Source: Acanthaster planci (lineage: Eukaryota; Echinodermata; Asteroidea; Valvatida; Acanthasteridae). Taken from it: a stretch of 64,000 bases of DNA. A program made the position numbers and the translations under genes. The notes beneath the pieces are model-generated. The model ran no database searches and was not told where the DNA came from. It was given only the letters and a program-made list of their open reading frames with translations. The DNA is taken from contig NW_019091494.1 in NCBI RefSeq assembly GCF_001949145.1, positions 534,834 to 598,833 on the forward strand, written 5' to 3'. Below, piece after piece: positions 36,866 to 49,030 of this stretch; position 1 is the first letter of the stretch, and the number at the start of each line of letters is the position of its first letter.

Positions 36866-38287
36866 TCAATTGTTGGAGCCAAAACGGCATGTTATGCGTC
36901 AGTGTACATTAGCATTCAATAGCTGCATGCTGTATACTGCAGACACAATAACGAGCAGCCATTTTGGTTTACAAGTTGTGAAGTTGGCTTTACTCTCCAT
37001 ACAGGATGCAGATATAAGATCAAGTGAGAGTTTCTGGACAGCTCATTGGCATTAAAAGTGCCCCCACAGTATCTTTTGAAAAAGGAGATTGTTTGGCCCC
37101 CAAATTGGTGAGATTGTGTAAATCCTTGCCAGGATCAACTCCCTGAGTCTTTGAACTTTCAAATGAGAGCAGAAGGGCTCAGGCTAAAAACTACTGTTGA
37201 AAAATGGTCCTAAGTGCCCGGGGGTTGCCACTTGAAAAATGGCTGCAATCAGACTTCGGAAAAATCACTTTTTGGGGGTGATTTTGTTTTGTGGCAATAA
37301 TCAAAAATGTAATTGGTTAACTCACAAAGACTTGAAAAGAAATTGAAAGATAAGTGACCAGACAAGAATTTCATTTGTGTTTCAGAAATCTCAGGCATGT
37401 TGGCTAGCATGTTATTGGTCCCTGAACAGTGCTGATTTTACACTGTTTTCAATGGGGCTTGAATGAGTGGACTGTACCCTACAGTTCCTCTTGCCAGGTT
37501 CCTCTGAAGAATGGCAAGAAAACGATTTTCCAGTAAGAGCGTACTGTATATGGTGTGTCCCCCGGATTTGTGTAGCCTCCCCCCCAAAAAAAACCATACA
37601 CACACACATGAAAGTGTGTATTTGCCTGCAACTGCATGGGACCCCTTATTGTTCCTCCATTGTTTGTAATTTGTAATTTTTTAGAAGACCACCCATATGT
37701 TTTGTACACAGTTGTCAATCGGGAACCCTCTGTCAATCGGGGACCTTACTGTCTTCTATTGTTCAGTGTCCCCAATTGAATGCATGCAGAAACGAACTCA
37801 CATACACGCAGCTCTGGCCTAAGACCTGTACGGTGAAAGCCTCCATCAAGACATGTACGACTTGATTGAAGTCCAGTATATGAACCTTATAATCTTTGAA
37901 CCTTTTCCACTTGACGCACTGTCAACTCTGTACAGCAATCCGTCTGTGTACACAACGACGGCGAGTCGTGTACATTGTACTGTACCGATACTTGACATAA
38001 AAACTGGCCAGGTGGGCTAGATTTAATCTATAGTTCAGGTCGTCTGATGAGCATGCACCTCTTAATTTCAAACATTTGCTTCAAAGAGCAAAGAAGCTTG
38101 TGCAACAGACCTTGAGAAGTTGAGATTCATCGTGTACTGAGAACTAGTTACCATACGCCACAACTTAGTATACGGCTATTGGTGTAACTGCCAACCACGT
38201 AAGTCTGTATTTAATTCCTCAATGTTCTAGTTTACTTGTCAAATAATGAGCAAAGAATGAGTCACTACAGAGTACCCTGCCACTCAC
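36866..38287. other. Upstream flank of F
   Basis: No gene seen. There is a run of C followed by A and then CACACACACA at about 37579-37610 (simple repeat). Confidence 0.35.
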
Positions 38288-38336
38288 CACTCAATTCCTT
38301 TTCATCCAGCGGTGCTGGATGAAGTGGAATTGAGTG
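38288..38336. repeat. Hairpin, 23-bp arms
   Basis: CACTCAATTCCTTTTCATCC (arm start 38288) pairs with GGATGAAGTGGAATTGAGTG (arm end 38336) around a GGT loop at 38311-38313, with only two mismatches. It adjoins the 55-bp tandem repeat. Confidence 0.75.
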
Positions 38337-38443
38337 CATTTTGTCAATTTGTAGGCAGGTAAACGGCTTTACATGGTTATGTTAGGGAGTGCATTTTGTC
38401 AATTTGTAGGCAGGTAAACGGCTTTACATGGTTATGTTAGGGG
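38333..38443. repeat. Two-copy 55-bp tandem repeat
   Basis: The unit begins AGTGCATTTTGTCAATTTG and ends GGTTATGTTAGGG. The second copy starts at 38388 and is essentially identical. It lies about 550 bp upstream of the start codon of gene F. Confidence 0.9.
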
Positions 38444-38994
38444 GAATCATAACATGTACATAAATCTGAGTGCACTACCTGGTAACAGTCTACGCGAATA
38501 CAGAGTCAGGGCGCGCGCATTAAGAACGACCATAGAGAAAGGACACAGATGAAACGACATGATGCATGCTCACTCCTGACTTCACAGCCTGTCATCTTCC
38601 GTCGTAGCCGTCAATAAGGAGAGGAGACAGGACACCAATCGCCGGCCAAGTACAGGAAGTGTCGCAGTATCTTGAGCACCGGTGGAGGACAGGGTTAAAT
38701 GAGTCCCCATGCACGACAAAAAGAAAGGACGAAGAAAATGAAACCGGGTGAAACGAAAAAAAATCTTCACAACAAATCTGTGGTACATAAATGTTGAAGG
38801 TGCACATTTTGACTGCTGAAAATGCCTACGATACGTTTTGCGCGAATGGGTTTGTGTATTCATCATTTCACAGATATTCCCAAATCATACTTACCCTCAT
38901 CGCCCTCATATCTTGTGGTTGTGATAATTGGCGTGTTATACCCGTATATTAATGAATTGGCCTATTCATTGTTCTTTAAGACAGATATAGTAAA

Positions 38995-41671
38995 ATGTGT
39001 AGCATCCTTGCCATAATAAGAAGTCTCCTGATCGCGGCTCTTCAACCAGTGCCGGCAGGAATTGAATCCCCTTGGAGGTTGAAACTTTTCACCATGCTGA
39101 TAATGGTGGTATGTACAAGCATTAACAAAATAATGTACTGGTAAACCGGAATATTGACCGAGATCTGACCACGTTAGGTTACTCATTGGTGTTTTTTTTG
39201 CATACAGGCATTCTAAAAACTCCAAGGTGAGATTGACTCCAGAATTGGATCCCATTGGGCATGACCCTGGTGTTTTTAGAATGCACAAGTTCTAAACGCG
39301 ATATCATTTACAGCTCTTGACTGAAATGTCCTTTGGTTTATGAAGGCTTGCGTATTTTTCAAGATAACACGTTTCACTGACTATAAGCCATTTGCTAGTT
39401 AAATTTAAATAAAATCTGGCACACTGAGTTATCTACTTGCACATAAACGTAACAATTTGAATTCCCCAGACTGTTGCTATACTTCGTGACACTACGAACT
39501 AACAACAGAAACACAGTGCATTAACAATGAGCGTCCATTGTTAGTACACCGTACTTCTTTTGTTGGATGTTCATAGTGCGATTCGGGGCAAGCTATTGCA
39601 TAGCGACCACTGTCTCTGAAAGAGTGCGTTGTTGCTAGACATCTCTTATGTAACTAAGCAAAAGCTTCCCCCCCCCAAATCACGAGGTGTAGCAACAGTA
39701 CTTTTAGTATGTGATGGAAATTGACCAACAGTGTTACAACTTTAACCCAGGTCGGCAAATAACAAATACCCAACATTGTTTGACCAACATATTACAGTGT
39801 TGAAGAGGCATTTTGCAAGTCTGATTTCTTTTTCAACAGTCGCCTGCCCTTTTTATAATCAATGTAGTGACTTAAGGTTGGACATGACTACGTATGAATC
39901 ATACTTTGGATGCATCATTAAATAATTACAAGTATCTCCTTAATATTACTTATACAGTCGTCCCAAAAATCCGAGAGCTACACGAATGAATGTAGAATGG
40001 TAGGACAGAACTGTGTTGTGCGGAATTACGTCTGCATATTAAATTTTCATAAAGAAAATATTCGGTCGACTGTCACAGTTTTTAATGCGTTTATAACCGC
40101 AGGGTGTTGCCCTTGAGCCCTACACTCCGAAGATACTAAAGAAAATTTTCGACAAGGGCTCCCGAGAAAGCATGAGGGCTGCTGGACCAAACGTTCCATA
40201 CGCCGACACCACGTTTGACGGAGTGCCGGTACGCGTCTACTCCGACGAGCAGATGGGGAAGAATGCATGTAAACGCCCAGGGATCGTTTATTTTCACGGA
40301 GGAGGCTGGAGGTACGGTCACGTTGGTGAGTGCATGAAACACTGAAAGAGTGAAAATTTGGTGAGCGCAATGGTCTCATACAGTGTTTTTTAAGCGTTCA
40401 TCGCTCCATCGGCAATTTGAACAGGTAATATAACTGTTCTGCTTCTTTGAGTCTTTACAATTTGTATTAGGTTAATGTTTAAAAGTGCATACATTAATTT
40501 GTTGGCAGATATGGCCCACTCAGTGACGGCAGAAATGGCGAGAACTTTAGATGCCGTGGTCGTCTCTGTAGAGTAAGTACAATTTTGACAGTGGCATAGC
40601 TGGGGGGGGGGTTAGAGGGTGGCAAGTGCCCCCTCTGGGAACTTCTTACTCCTTCTTGCCCCCATGAAAATAGCCTATGGCTACCGTTAGCCAAGTGTGC
40701 GAAATGGGTCAACTGAATCTCGTGCCCCCGTCTTGCCCACCACGAGAAAAGCCTGCCGACGCCAGTGAACATTATTTGCTGTGTCTATCATAAAAAGTCA
40801 AGAGTTAAATATTATCATTGGATTTGTTTTTTCCAAGCTAGTTACATATAAACTTGTTCTACCTCTTAAATGGCACAGATATCGTCTCACGCCCAAGTAC
40901 CTCTTCCCTTCAAGTATAGATGATTGTACGAAGGCAACCGTAAGCTTCCTGCAGTGTCTGCAAGAGTTTAATGTCGACCCGGCCAGAGTAGCTGTCATGG
41001 GAGAAAGTGCGGGCGGAAATCTAGCGGCCGCTGTATCGCAGAGATTGGCCTTTGACCCAAAATATAAGGAGTTGCCTAAGCTTAAGATGCAGATCCTGCT
41101 GTATCCTTGTCTGCAAGCTTTCGACTTCCAGACACCTTCCTATCAGCAAAACAGAAACCTTTTGACTGTTGTGATAGATATAAATATTATGGCAGAATGT
41201 TGGGCCGTGTATCTAAACAACAGACCATCTCTGAAGCATCAGATGACCTCAAACAAGCACACTTCGGTAAAGGCGAAGGGATCCCCCTTGGTGAAAAAAT
41301 GCCTGTCCCATGATCTCATTCCGGATGAGTTTAAGAAGAGAGGTTACTTTGCGCCTTCAACCGACTTCGGGGATGAAGGTATTTACAACGACATCAAAGG
41401 AGTTCTCTTGGATCCAGACTACGCACCTCTCATGCGAGAAGACCTGAGAGGACTCCCAGAGGCGTACATCCTGACTGCTGAGTATGATGTCTTGAGGGAT
41501 GACGGCATCATGTACGCCAAGCGACTGGAGAAGGCTGGAGTGCCGGTCACTTGGAAGCACTACGAGAAGGGATTCCACGCGATGTTTAGTACCAAGAATG
41601 GGCCATTGACGTCGCCATCAGGCGATGTGGCAGTGGCAGATTTCTTCGAATTTGCAGGGAGGAGTCTGTGA
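38995..41671 (+). CDS. Gene F: AADAC-like esterase with GESAGG nucleophile elbow
   Basis: Predicted ER type-II membrane serine esterase, 397 residues. Exons: 38995-39108, 40103-40325, 40509-40572 and 40879-41671; phases 0/1/2. The start ATG gives MCSILAIIRSLLIAALQPVP, an anchor five residues shorter than in the paralogues, then AGIESPWRLK. Oxyanion motif YFHGGGWRYGH begins at His103. The nucleophile Ser177 lies in VMGESAGGN, with Glu where the other copies have Asp (GDSAGG); both satisfy GXSXG. Asp337 (EYDVLRDDG) and His367 (GFHAMFS) complete the triad. The DNA around the Asp block (about 41400-41565) is nearly identical to gene C. An AATAAA at 41980-41985 is a candidate polyadenylation signal. 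First gene of the plus-strand run F-G-H-I. Confidence 0.92.
40589..40767. mobile_element. Candidate hAT-type MITE in intron 3 of gene F
   Basis: Begins CAGTGGCATAGCTGGGG and ends CCGACGCCAGTG, so the terminal bases are inverted (CAGTGGC/GCCAGTG) and the G-rich interior resembles common CAGTGGCGTAGC elements. It starts 16 bp after the exon 3 donor. The flanking 8-mers AATTTTGA and AACATTAT match at only half the positions, so the target duplication is doubtful. Confidence 0.45.
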
Positions 41672-44166
41672 TGAATATTTAGTTGTAGCAACAAAGTAAA
41701 CTTAATAACATAATTCTTGATAAATTATCAGAACAAACTACTACGAGGCTTACTTTTTATTTGGAGGTAATCATCCACAGATTTGTCTGTCTGCGTGAGT
41801 AGATGAAATCTTCGAGTGTAACTCGTGCAGGCATCTCCGACTTTTCTAACTTCGAACCCTTTTCTTGGCAAATCGATATTCGAGTGGTCAGACGTCTACA
41901 AAGAGAAGTAGAGGTTTCTGTTCTAATTCATGCGCACCAGATGCTGGTTGCCAAAGCGCACTTATCATTCAGTTTCTCAAATAAAGTTGTGTCATATGAA
42001 TGGAGGAAGTCACTTGTAATTCATTTGAATGTAAAAGTCAGCCAATTGCGCAATGTGCATCAAATTTACTCTTCAAACAAGCTGGAAACAGTAAAAGCAA
42101 GAGTGCCGAAGAGGAGGTCATAGACATTTTCGCTGATACCATGAACCACAACTTGTACAGCTATATAGTAGAGGTTGACACAAACTGGATATCTTATATT
42201 TGTCTTATATCTCATATTTGTCTTTTTTCTTGATTATTTATAATCTGGTTGAAGCATTATAGCAGTACAAAAAGGCACTTTCGAATGTCTAATCGAGAAA
42301 GTGATCTCAAAACAAGTAATATATCCTGCCTCGATGCGTTTGACATAGGTCAGGAAGAATCAGGAATTTCATTCTGTTTACTGGGTTCACTAAGTCACTG
42401 TTTCCGAAGACTTTGTCCCACGTTCAGAGATAAGGATCACATCATCTAGCGCCAAATGCGCCAATGTAACCCAGCCAAGATGAAGTACCGATAATGGATG
42501 CGTATCAGCTGCATCGGGATCGGAGAAACACTCAAATCATTGAATATCTATTTTTTTTCTGCGCAGACGTCTCATTACTATTTTGCTAGCCCACGCGTTG
42601 TTTATAATAAGAGATGCCATAAATCAGGACCGATTGGAAAAGATATTTCTAAAAATCATGATTTGGTTACTTTAGGCCTATGTTGCATAGAGGTGAGCTG
42701 CTATATACAAATTTAATCGTCTTGGAGACTAGTGACTCCTATTTGAGGGGCAAGGGGAGGTGGGGGAAAGGAAGAATTGGGTTGGCTAACACTCGTGGAA
42801 TTAAAAATAAAGTTGTTCATCATGCAGTCATAATCCTGAATCTCTTTTTCTTTGAGTCATCAGGCGGCACTATTTCTGTCCGATTTACAATGTTTTTGTA
42901 AGGGTGCGTATAAGTGTGTATTTTCGAACCTACAGCTACAAAAGAATGCTAATATCTTCCAATAATGCAGTGCCTAGTAGGCGGGGTCACTTGGCATGCA
43001 AGCAGTGGACGTATAGGTTCAAGGTAAACGTAAGCATATAAAGTATAGATCTTGGAAATTACAGCTTGTACCAGCAGAAAATGTTTTTTAAAGTGCCACG
43101 AAGCCAGAAGCGGTGCACGCATTTCCGCTTTTTGTGTATTTATTTTTGTTCATGTTTATTTGTGTGTTTGCTTTTACCTTCAACCGCAAAGGTGGGTTGC
43201 ATTGAAAATGCGTTCATTTTAGATAATGGATCTCACTAAATTTTCCCTTTAAAGGAATGAGTGTTCATTTTGTGTGTGCAGAGGGCATATTCCCCTTCCA
43301 TGATGTGATCACATGGCTGCGGGGGACTGTATTACTTTGGTGAGTTATTTCCATGCAAGCTCGTGACCTAGCCACAAGTGGGTAACGGCCTAACAAGGTT
43401 GATGAAAACGTCCATTGCGGTCAGTGGTCTTTGAGCACGCCTGCTCAGTGGGCCGTGAACGATCTCAACAAACTGGAACCCGAACGCGGGCGAGACCGTA
43501 GATGATCTGTGTTGTGTGTGTGGGTGTTGTGTACCTGCGATCTTTGATGTTATTCAAAGCGGACACAACGATTGAATCCGGTATTTGTAAATGGATGTTT
43601 GACCCGCATCCATTTTGGAAACATCCAACGTAGGCTTGTATGTATACATGCACGTACGTTTGTCCGGTACTGAAAAAGTTCAGTACATGGCCAAGACCAC
43701 TTGTGGCAGCTAAAAAATACGGGTAGTGACCGACTCACTGTTACGCGCCTGGGACGATACACAGTTGATTCCAATTATGACTCTGAGCTCTCTTTGATTC
43801 ATTGGATGTGTCGTGCATGCTGCGACGGCTGGCAACAAGAATCCTCGCACCTGATCTTACAGTAACGGGATTGCATGTAAAACTTCAGCCCAACGGTTCA
43901 GTAAAGCCACTAGGTCAGTATATATGTATAGGCCAACTAACGTAATCAGCCATTGCAACAAGATTTGAAAGATGAATCGAACATTTTTGAGGTTTTTATT
44001 TCGTGAATTTTTTTGCTTTGTCGCCATTTGTAAAGCTGCACATATTTATGAAATTGTAAAGTACATGTATTTATTGCATTTTTTTAATATATACACTTTT
44101 CTGGGGCTGTCAAACTTTTAACATCTATTTTCTCTTCTCACTTTATTTCAAGACAGCGATAAAGTC
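41672..44166. other. F-G intergenic
   Basis: 3' flank of F and promoter side of G. A 106-codon frame at 41803-42123 is mostly 3' UTR and has no recognised domain. No other gene is supported. Confidence 0.4.
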
Positions 44167-47100
44167 ATGGCCAAAATCAGACATCTACTCATCGTGTGTT
44201 TGGCCGGGCTAGCTTTGTATACAGCCTTTGAGCCAACGCCAGAAAATATTGAAATTCCATGGAGACTGAAAATTCTGACTCAAATTTTCAAGATGGTAAG
44301 TGCTAGTGCGTGCCCAGCGTAGAATAAAGATACCTCTTGGGTTGAGACCAGGCAGTGTGCATACCTTGAAACTGCCAATCTGGAGACAATCTCCAGATTG
44401 AAACTAGGAAAGTATCTTGGGGACATGGAGAAACTTCCCTCGGTCATACGTACATGTGTAAGTTATAAGTCGTACCTACGAGACACAAGTCGCATTTATG
44501 AAAACCGACAGTTTCACAACGATAAAATTTAAGTATGGCTGGGCGGACTCTGCGGATTTCGAAGTCCGAAGTGAAATTCACAAATACTAATCACTGACAG
44601 ACTCTCTCCTCAACTTATGGATCTAAATCCCTCAAATCCCATAGCACTGCCGCCTGGCACCCCTGGAATCGTACTTTGCAACTTTCATCCCAGACGGAGT
44701 ACGCGCCTGGTTCGTCGCAGTCATCAACGATGTCCACAGATCCCTTGGCCCGAATGTCACCTTCACGGACACGACCTTCGGCGGGGTCCCTGTGCGGGTC
44801 TTTGCCGACAAACAGGACAGCAAGGAAGCGGGCAAACGCCCAGCCATTGTCTTTATTCACGGTGGAGGCTGGACCCTTGGAAGTGTGGGTCAGTCTTGAG
44901 TACATTTAGTCATTTAAATTCCTGGCCCTTGAATTGCAATGGAGTTACTGATCAAATTCCTGTATAATTATGGGTCCCTGCTCGAAGTGAATTGCCATGT
45001 TTCCACGTGGTAAGGTTTGTGGACAAGGTCTAATTTAGTAATCAGTCTTTTAATTCAAAATAATGTCCTTTTTACTCGAAGGGTGATTTTTCTCCCTTCT
45101 GAGGCCTCTATATGCAGTGCTACTGACATACCGAAGTTCGAAATTAGCAGGAGTGTCGCAATACAGCATGCAGTTGCCCTCAATGGCCCATCAGCAAGGC
45201 TGGGGGAGGCAAAGTTCCTCGGGGTGGGGGGGAGGTCAGTTGCCCCCTCGTCGTTCCACTTGACTACGCTAACCAGGCTCTTCCCGGAAAGGGGGCGGGG
45301 GACAGCCCCCTTAGGGCCATTTTCCCCAAGCCCCGGCTACGTCACTGGTTGCTCTAAACTTAATAGAGCAGCGTCCTGCCACTGTCGTTCAGAACACTGA
45401 TTACTGCGGCATACTAGAGCTTCCTGTGCCTTATTATTTGAATTTGACGCGGCTATAGCACGGCGTATCCCATTGCCTATGTTGGCCTATCCAACCAAAT
45501 TTGGAACCTGGAGAGTTTGATTTAAAAATATATGTTGTGAGGTTGCATTACATTGAAAATGGAGGAGGCGTCGAAGAAAGATTCAACAAAATACGTGTAG
45601 TACACCGTCAATGAAAAAAAAACCTCATTTTAGGATGGGTCACGATTTTGTGAGCGAAGACACATGGATTATACATTCCGCCACTAAACATTTTCAGAGA
45701 GAGTGCCCTTGTAATCACAGAAAGACTGTAGATTTCGTTCGTTACTACCCCCCCAGTTATATGGAGACAGTGGAGCCCAAATTGAGGACAAATTGAGCCC
45801 AAATTGAGGACAATTGCGCAGAACAGGAGGCATACTGTTGACAAACAAATGGGCATCAGTCAAATAGAGGAATCAAGACTGTTTCATTGTTTGCATTCCT
45901 GTTTATTATACACAGATTTATTCCACCCTCTGACGGCTGAGATAGCAAGCGGTTTAGACGCAGTGGTCGTTTCGGTTGAGTAAGTATTTGGCTGTGCTCT
46001 ATATTTTTTGAAGATGACACTAGATGCCTCATTCATGGCGAGAATGAGAGAAAATATTGAAATGAGGCTTTTTACATCAACCTTGAACTAAATATAATTG
46101 ATATTGACAGAGTCACGAGTAATTTGTTCAGGAAAAGGGTTCGGCGAATTTCATTGGTGTCAACTTCAATGGTGTCGAGAAAAGCATAGGGAATTTGCAC
46201 GAAAAGTAAGTGAAGTTATTTTCAAAATTAAGAGAAAAGTAATTCAAAATTAATGAAAGGATGTAAATTGCGAATAATTCAATATGAGGCAAAACATAGG
46301 ATAACTTACCAGGCAAAACATGACATGTATACAACAATCATCCAACATCAAAATTATACAGGGTTACAAAAAAGGCAACTTTGTAATCTAAAAAAAGCTC
46401 GCCCAAAGACAAATAAAGTGATATTGTTGAATTTTGCCATGGGCACAGGTGAGCCCCATCCACCGACCTTTCCCTTTGCTTATTTTGTCAAAGATACCGG
46501 GTGGCCCCACAGCACGTATTTCCTATCGCCATAAATGATTGCACGGCAGCTACTGTCGGTTTCCTTCAACATCTTGAAGACTTCAACGTTGACCCAACCA
46601 GAGTGGCCATTATGGGAGACAGTGCAGGCGGAAATCTAGCTGCTGCCGTCGCTCAGAGGTTGACCTTTATGCCACAGTACAAGGACCTGCCGAAGCTTAG
46701 GATGCAGGTTCTGATCTATCCTTGTCTCCAAGCCTTCGACTTCCAGACACCTTCCTACCAGCAGAACGGAGAACACTTCACGGTGATTCTTGACCGGATG
46801 AGAATGGCTGAGTTTTGGGCGATGTACCTCGGTAACAGGAACCCGCTGAAGACACCAATGTCAGCAAATCAACACACTACGGCAGAAGCCAAAGGTTCTC
46901 CCTTGATCAGAAAGTGCCTTTCCCATGATCTCATTCCAGATGAGTTCAAGCAGACGGGTTATGTAACGCCCTCAACGGACTTCGGGAACGAAGAAATCTA
47001 CGACGAGATCAGGGAAGTTCTCCTGGATCCAGACTACGCTCCTCTCATGCGAGAAGACCTGAGAGGACTCCCAGAGGCTTACATCCTGACTGCTGGGTAT

Positions 47101-47286
47101 GACGTCTTGAGGGATGACGGCATTATGTACGCCAAGCGACTGGAAAAGGCTGGAGTACCAGTCACTTGGAAGCATTACAAGAACGGCTTTCACTCCATGT
47201 TCAACCCTACCAACGGAGTTTTTGCATCACCATCGGCGGACCAGGCGCTAGAAGATTTTATTAAATTCACCAAAAAACGTCTATAA
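44167..47286 (+). CDS. Gene G: AADAC-like esterase with extended exon 2
   Basis: Predicted ER type-II membrane serine esterase, 409 residues. Exons: 44167-44295, 44645-44888, 45916-45979 and 46494-47286; phases 0/1/2. Start MAKIRHLLIVCLAGLALYTA (anchor), then FEPTPENIEIPWRLK. Oxyanion motif FIHGGGWTLGS begins at His115; Ser189 is in IMGDSAGGN, Asp349 in GYDVLRDDG and His379 in GFHSMFN. Exon 2 begins at a CCCATAG acceptor 21 nt upstream of the position used by D, E, F, H and I, where no AG remains, adding seven codons (HCRLAPL). The exon 2 donor is GTCAGT and the exon 4 acceptor is a weak GTCAAAG, both less typical. Exon 4 starts YRVAPQHVFP instead of YRLAPEHIFP, then becomes nearly identical in DNA to D and E. 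Confidence 0.88.
44376..44400. repeat. Perfect 11-bp hairpin in intron 1 of gene G
   Basis: CAATCTGGAGA and TCTCCAGATTG are separated by CAA. No further context identifies a function. Confidence 0.7.
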
Positions 47287-48399
47287 CATTTCTAACTGTG
47301 AGTAAAAATGTAAGGGATCTAAAGTTTTGAAGAGTTCACATTTATGTCAAGTGGGGTGATGCCAGAAGGGTCCGAAGCCCTTGGCCCTTTCCGAGTGTGC
47401 TTGACATTATATCGATTAATCATTCCTGTAAACATATGCATATGCCAGGAAGTATTGTTAACATGTGCTGTACAACGGGATTAAAATTTGTAAAATGCTG
47501 TATTTATTATGTTATAAAAAAGTGACAATGAACTTTGCATGATGTCAGCAAGGATATCAGAGACTTTCATGCGTTGTTGGGACAGATAATGACAGGGATG
47601 TATAAATAAGCTGAAGCCAAATGTTAGTTATTGCTACCTGTTTACAGAAATGACCCATGGAGGTCCCACCTTCACATACACAGTGTGAAGTCTCCGTTTG
47701 TCAACATGAATTCTAGGAATAAAGGGAGGTACGCAAGTTGCAATGCACTTAACTCAAACACAACTGCGATAGATTACACAGAGTGAGGAGGATTTCAGCG
47801 TTGAAGTACCCCCGTTAAACACATGAAATTTACATGAATTTCACATCGATGCTGTTTGAGTAGTGCCACAATGTAGTGCATGTGGTGCAAGTAGGCACAC
47901 GAAATAACTGTCTGAGCGTTTTTTTAAATTTAATTCTTGAAAAAACTGCACGTTGGCTTAATTTTAAACAATTTACTGCATTTCACTGAACAGGAAATTT
48001 ATGTATGTTGTCAGATTAAAACTGCAATTTAATGATCGTTTCAAAAGCAATAAAACCAAAATTACACACTGTCAACACGAAATTGTTTCCTTTTGACTTT
48101 CTGGCCTTATATGAACTGATCTCACGCTAATATCTTACTGAACTGTGGGGCAACTTCGAACGACAATCTTGTCCCAACCATGGTATTAAAGATATGTTCT
48201 TTGCACAGGTTACTAGAGCAAATCGATTAGTAGGTTGAAAAATGGTCGTCACACATATTTTCCGTTTTGAAATTCAAAAGGTTTCATTTCAATCATGTTT
48301 TCCATGAAACCAGAAGAAAGGAAAAAGCCTGGCTAGAATAGGATGCGGATTTTTGGAACATTTCATTTTATCCTAGCACCTCTGTCATTGTTTCTGAAA
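47287..48399. other. 3' flank of gene G
   Basis: No gene seen; AT-rich. Confidence 0.4.
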
Positions 48400-49030
48400 A
48401 GGTCAGCTCAAAACGCAGACGCCACAGAGCATTTTAACGTGGCAGTTTACTATCGAGATGAAACGCGCACGTGTCGTGCACAAATGGAATACTCGTGACC
48501 TGGTTACGCGAGGTACTGGGAAATATTCAGCGTGCCATATAATTAAATATCCAAATATTAAGTTGTGCAAATTCCTATGGATGTAGAAAAAATACATATG
48601 CATATATTTTTATATATATTTTTTATATATTTATAAGTGAAGAAAAAATGGAGGAAAAAATAATTTTACTACTGTTGAGCATGTGCATGTGCAATCTTGA
48701 GGTTTACTCGTAACACCTTCGAATATGCGTTCAGAGGCTATTTTTTTGTAACCAATAAGTGAATTTTTCTCGTTTGAAATTTCATTGAGATTTTCACCCC
48801 AAATATTTCATCTCATTTACGAATGTTCTATATTTGATCGAATATCTGAATATTTGAATAATCGGCACAGACCTAAAAGAACAAAAATATAGAGACCGGT
48901 GCCTTAGATCGGCCGTTTTACAGACATGAGGAAAACTTTTTGAGTGGAACAATAACAAGCTCATGTCAAGGGTACAAAACTTTACGACCAAGCGTAGCCA
49001 GTAGTAGGCTATTAAGCCTATAACAGTCCT
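48400..49030. repeat. Duplicated intergenic block upstream of gene H
   Basis: Ordered short matches with 62480-62960: GTGTCGTGCACAA, AAATATTC, CAAATAT, TTCAAAATTCC/TGCAAATTCC, GTTTACTCGTAACACCTT/GTTTACTGGTAACATCTT, and the GATCGG region. It looks like a diverged copy of the sequence that follows gene I. Confidence 0.45.

Noticed and set aside
41803-42123. 106-codon frame downstream of gene F
   Set aside because: It lies in the 3' UTR of F, spans the candidate AATAAA, and matches no family I recognise.
44615-44905. Minus-strand 96-codon and plus-strand 116-codon frames over gene G exon 2
   Set aside because: The genuine frame is a different plus-strand frame, identified by PAIVFIHGGGWTLGS and alignment to the paralogues.
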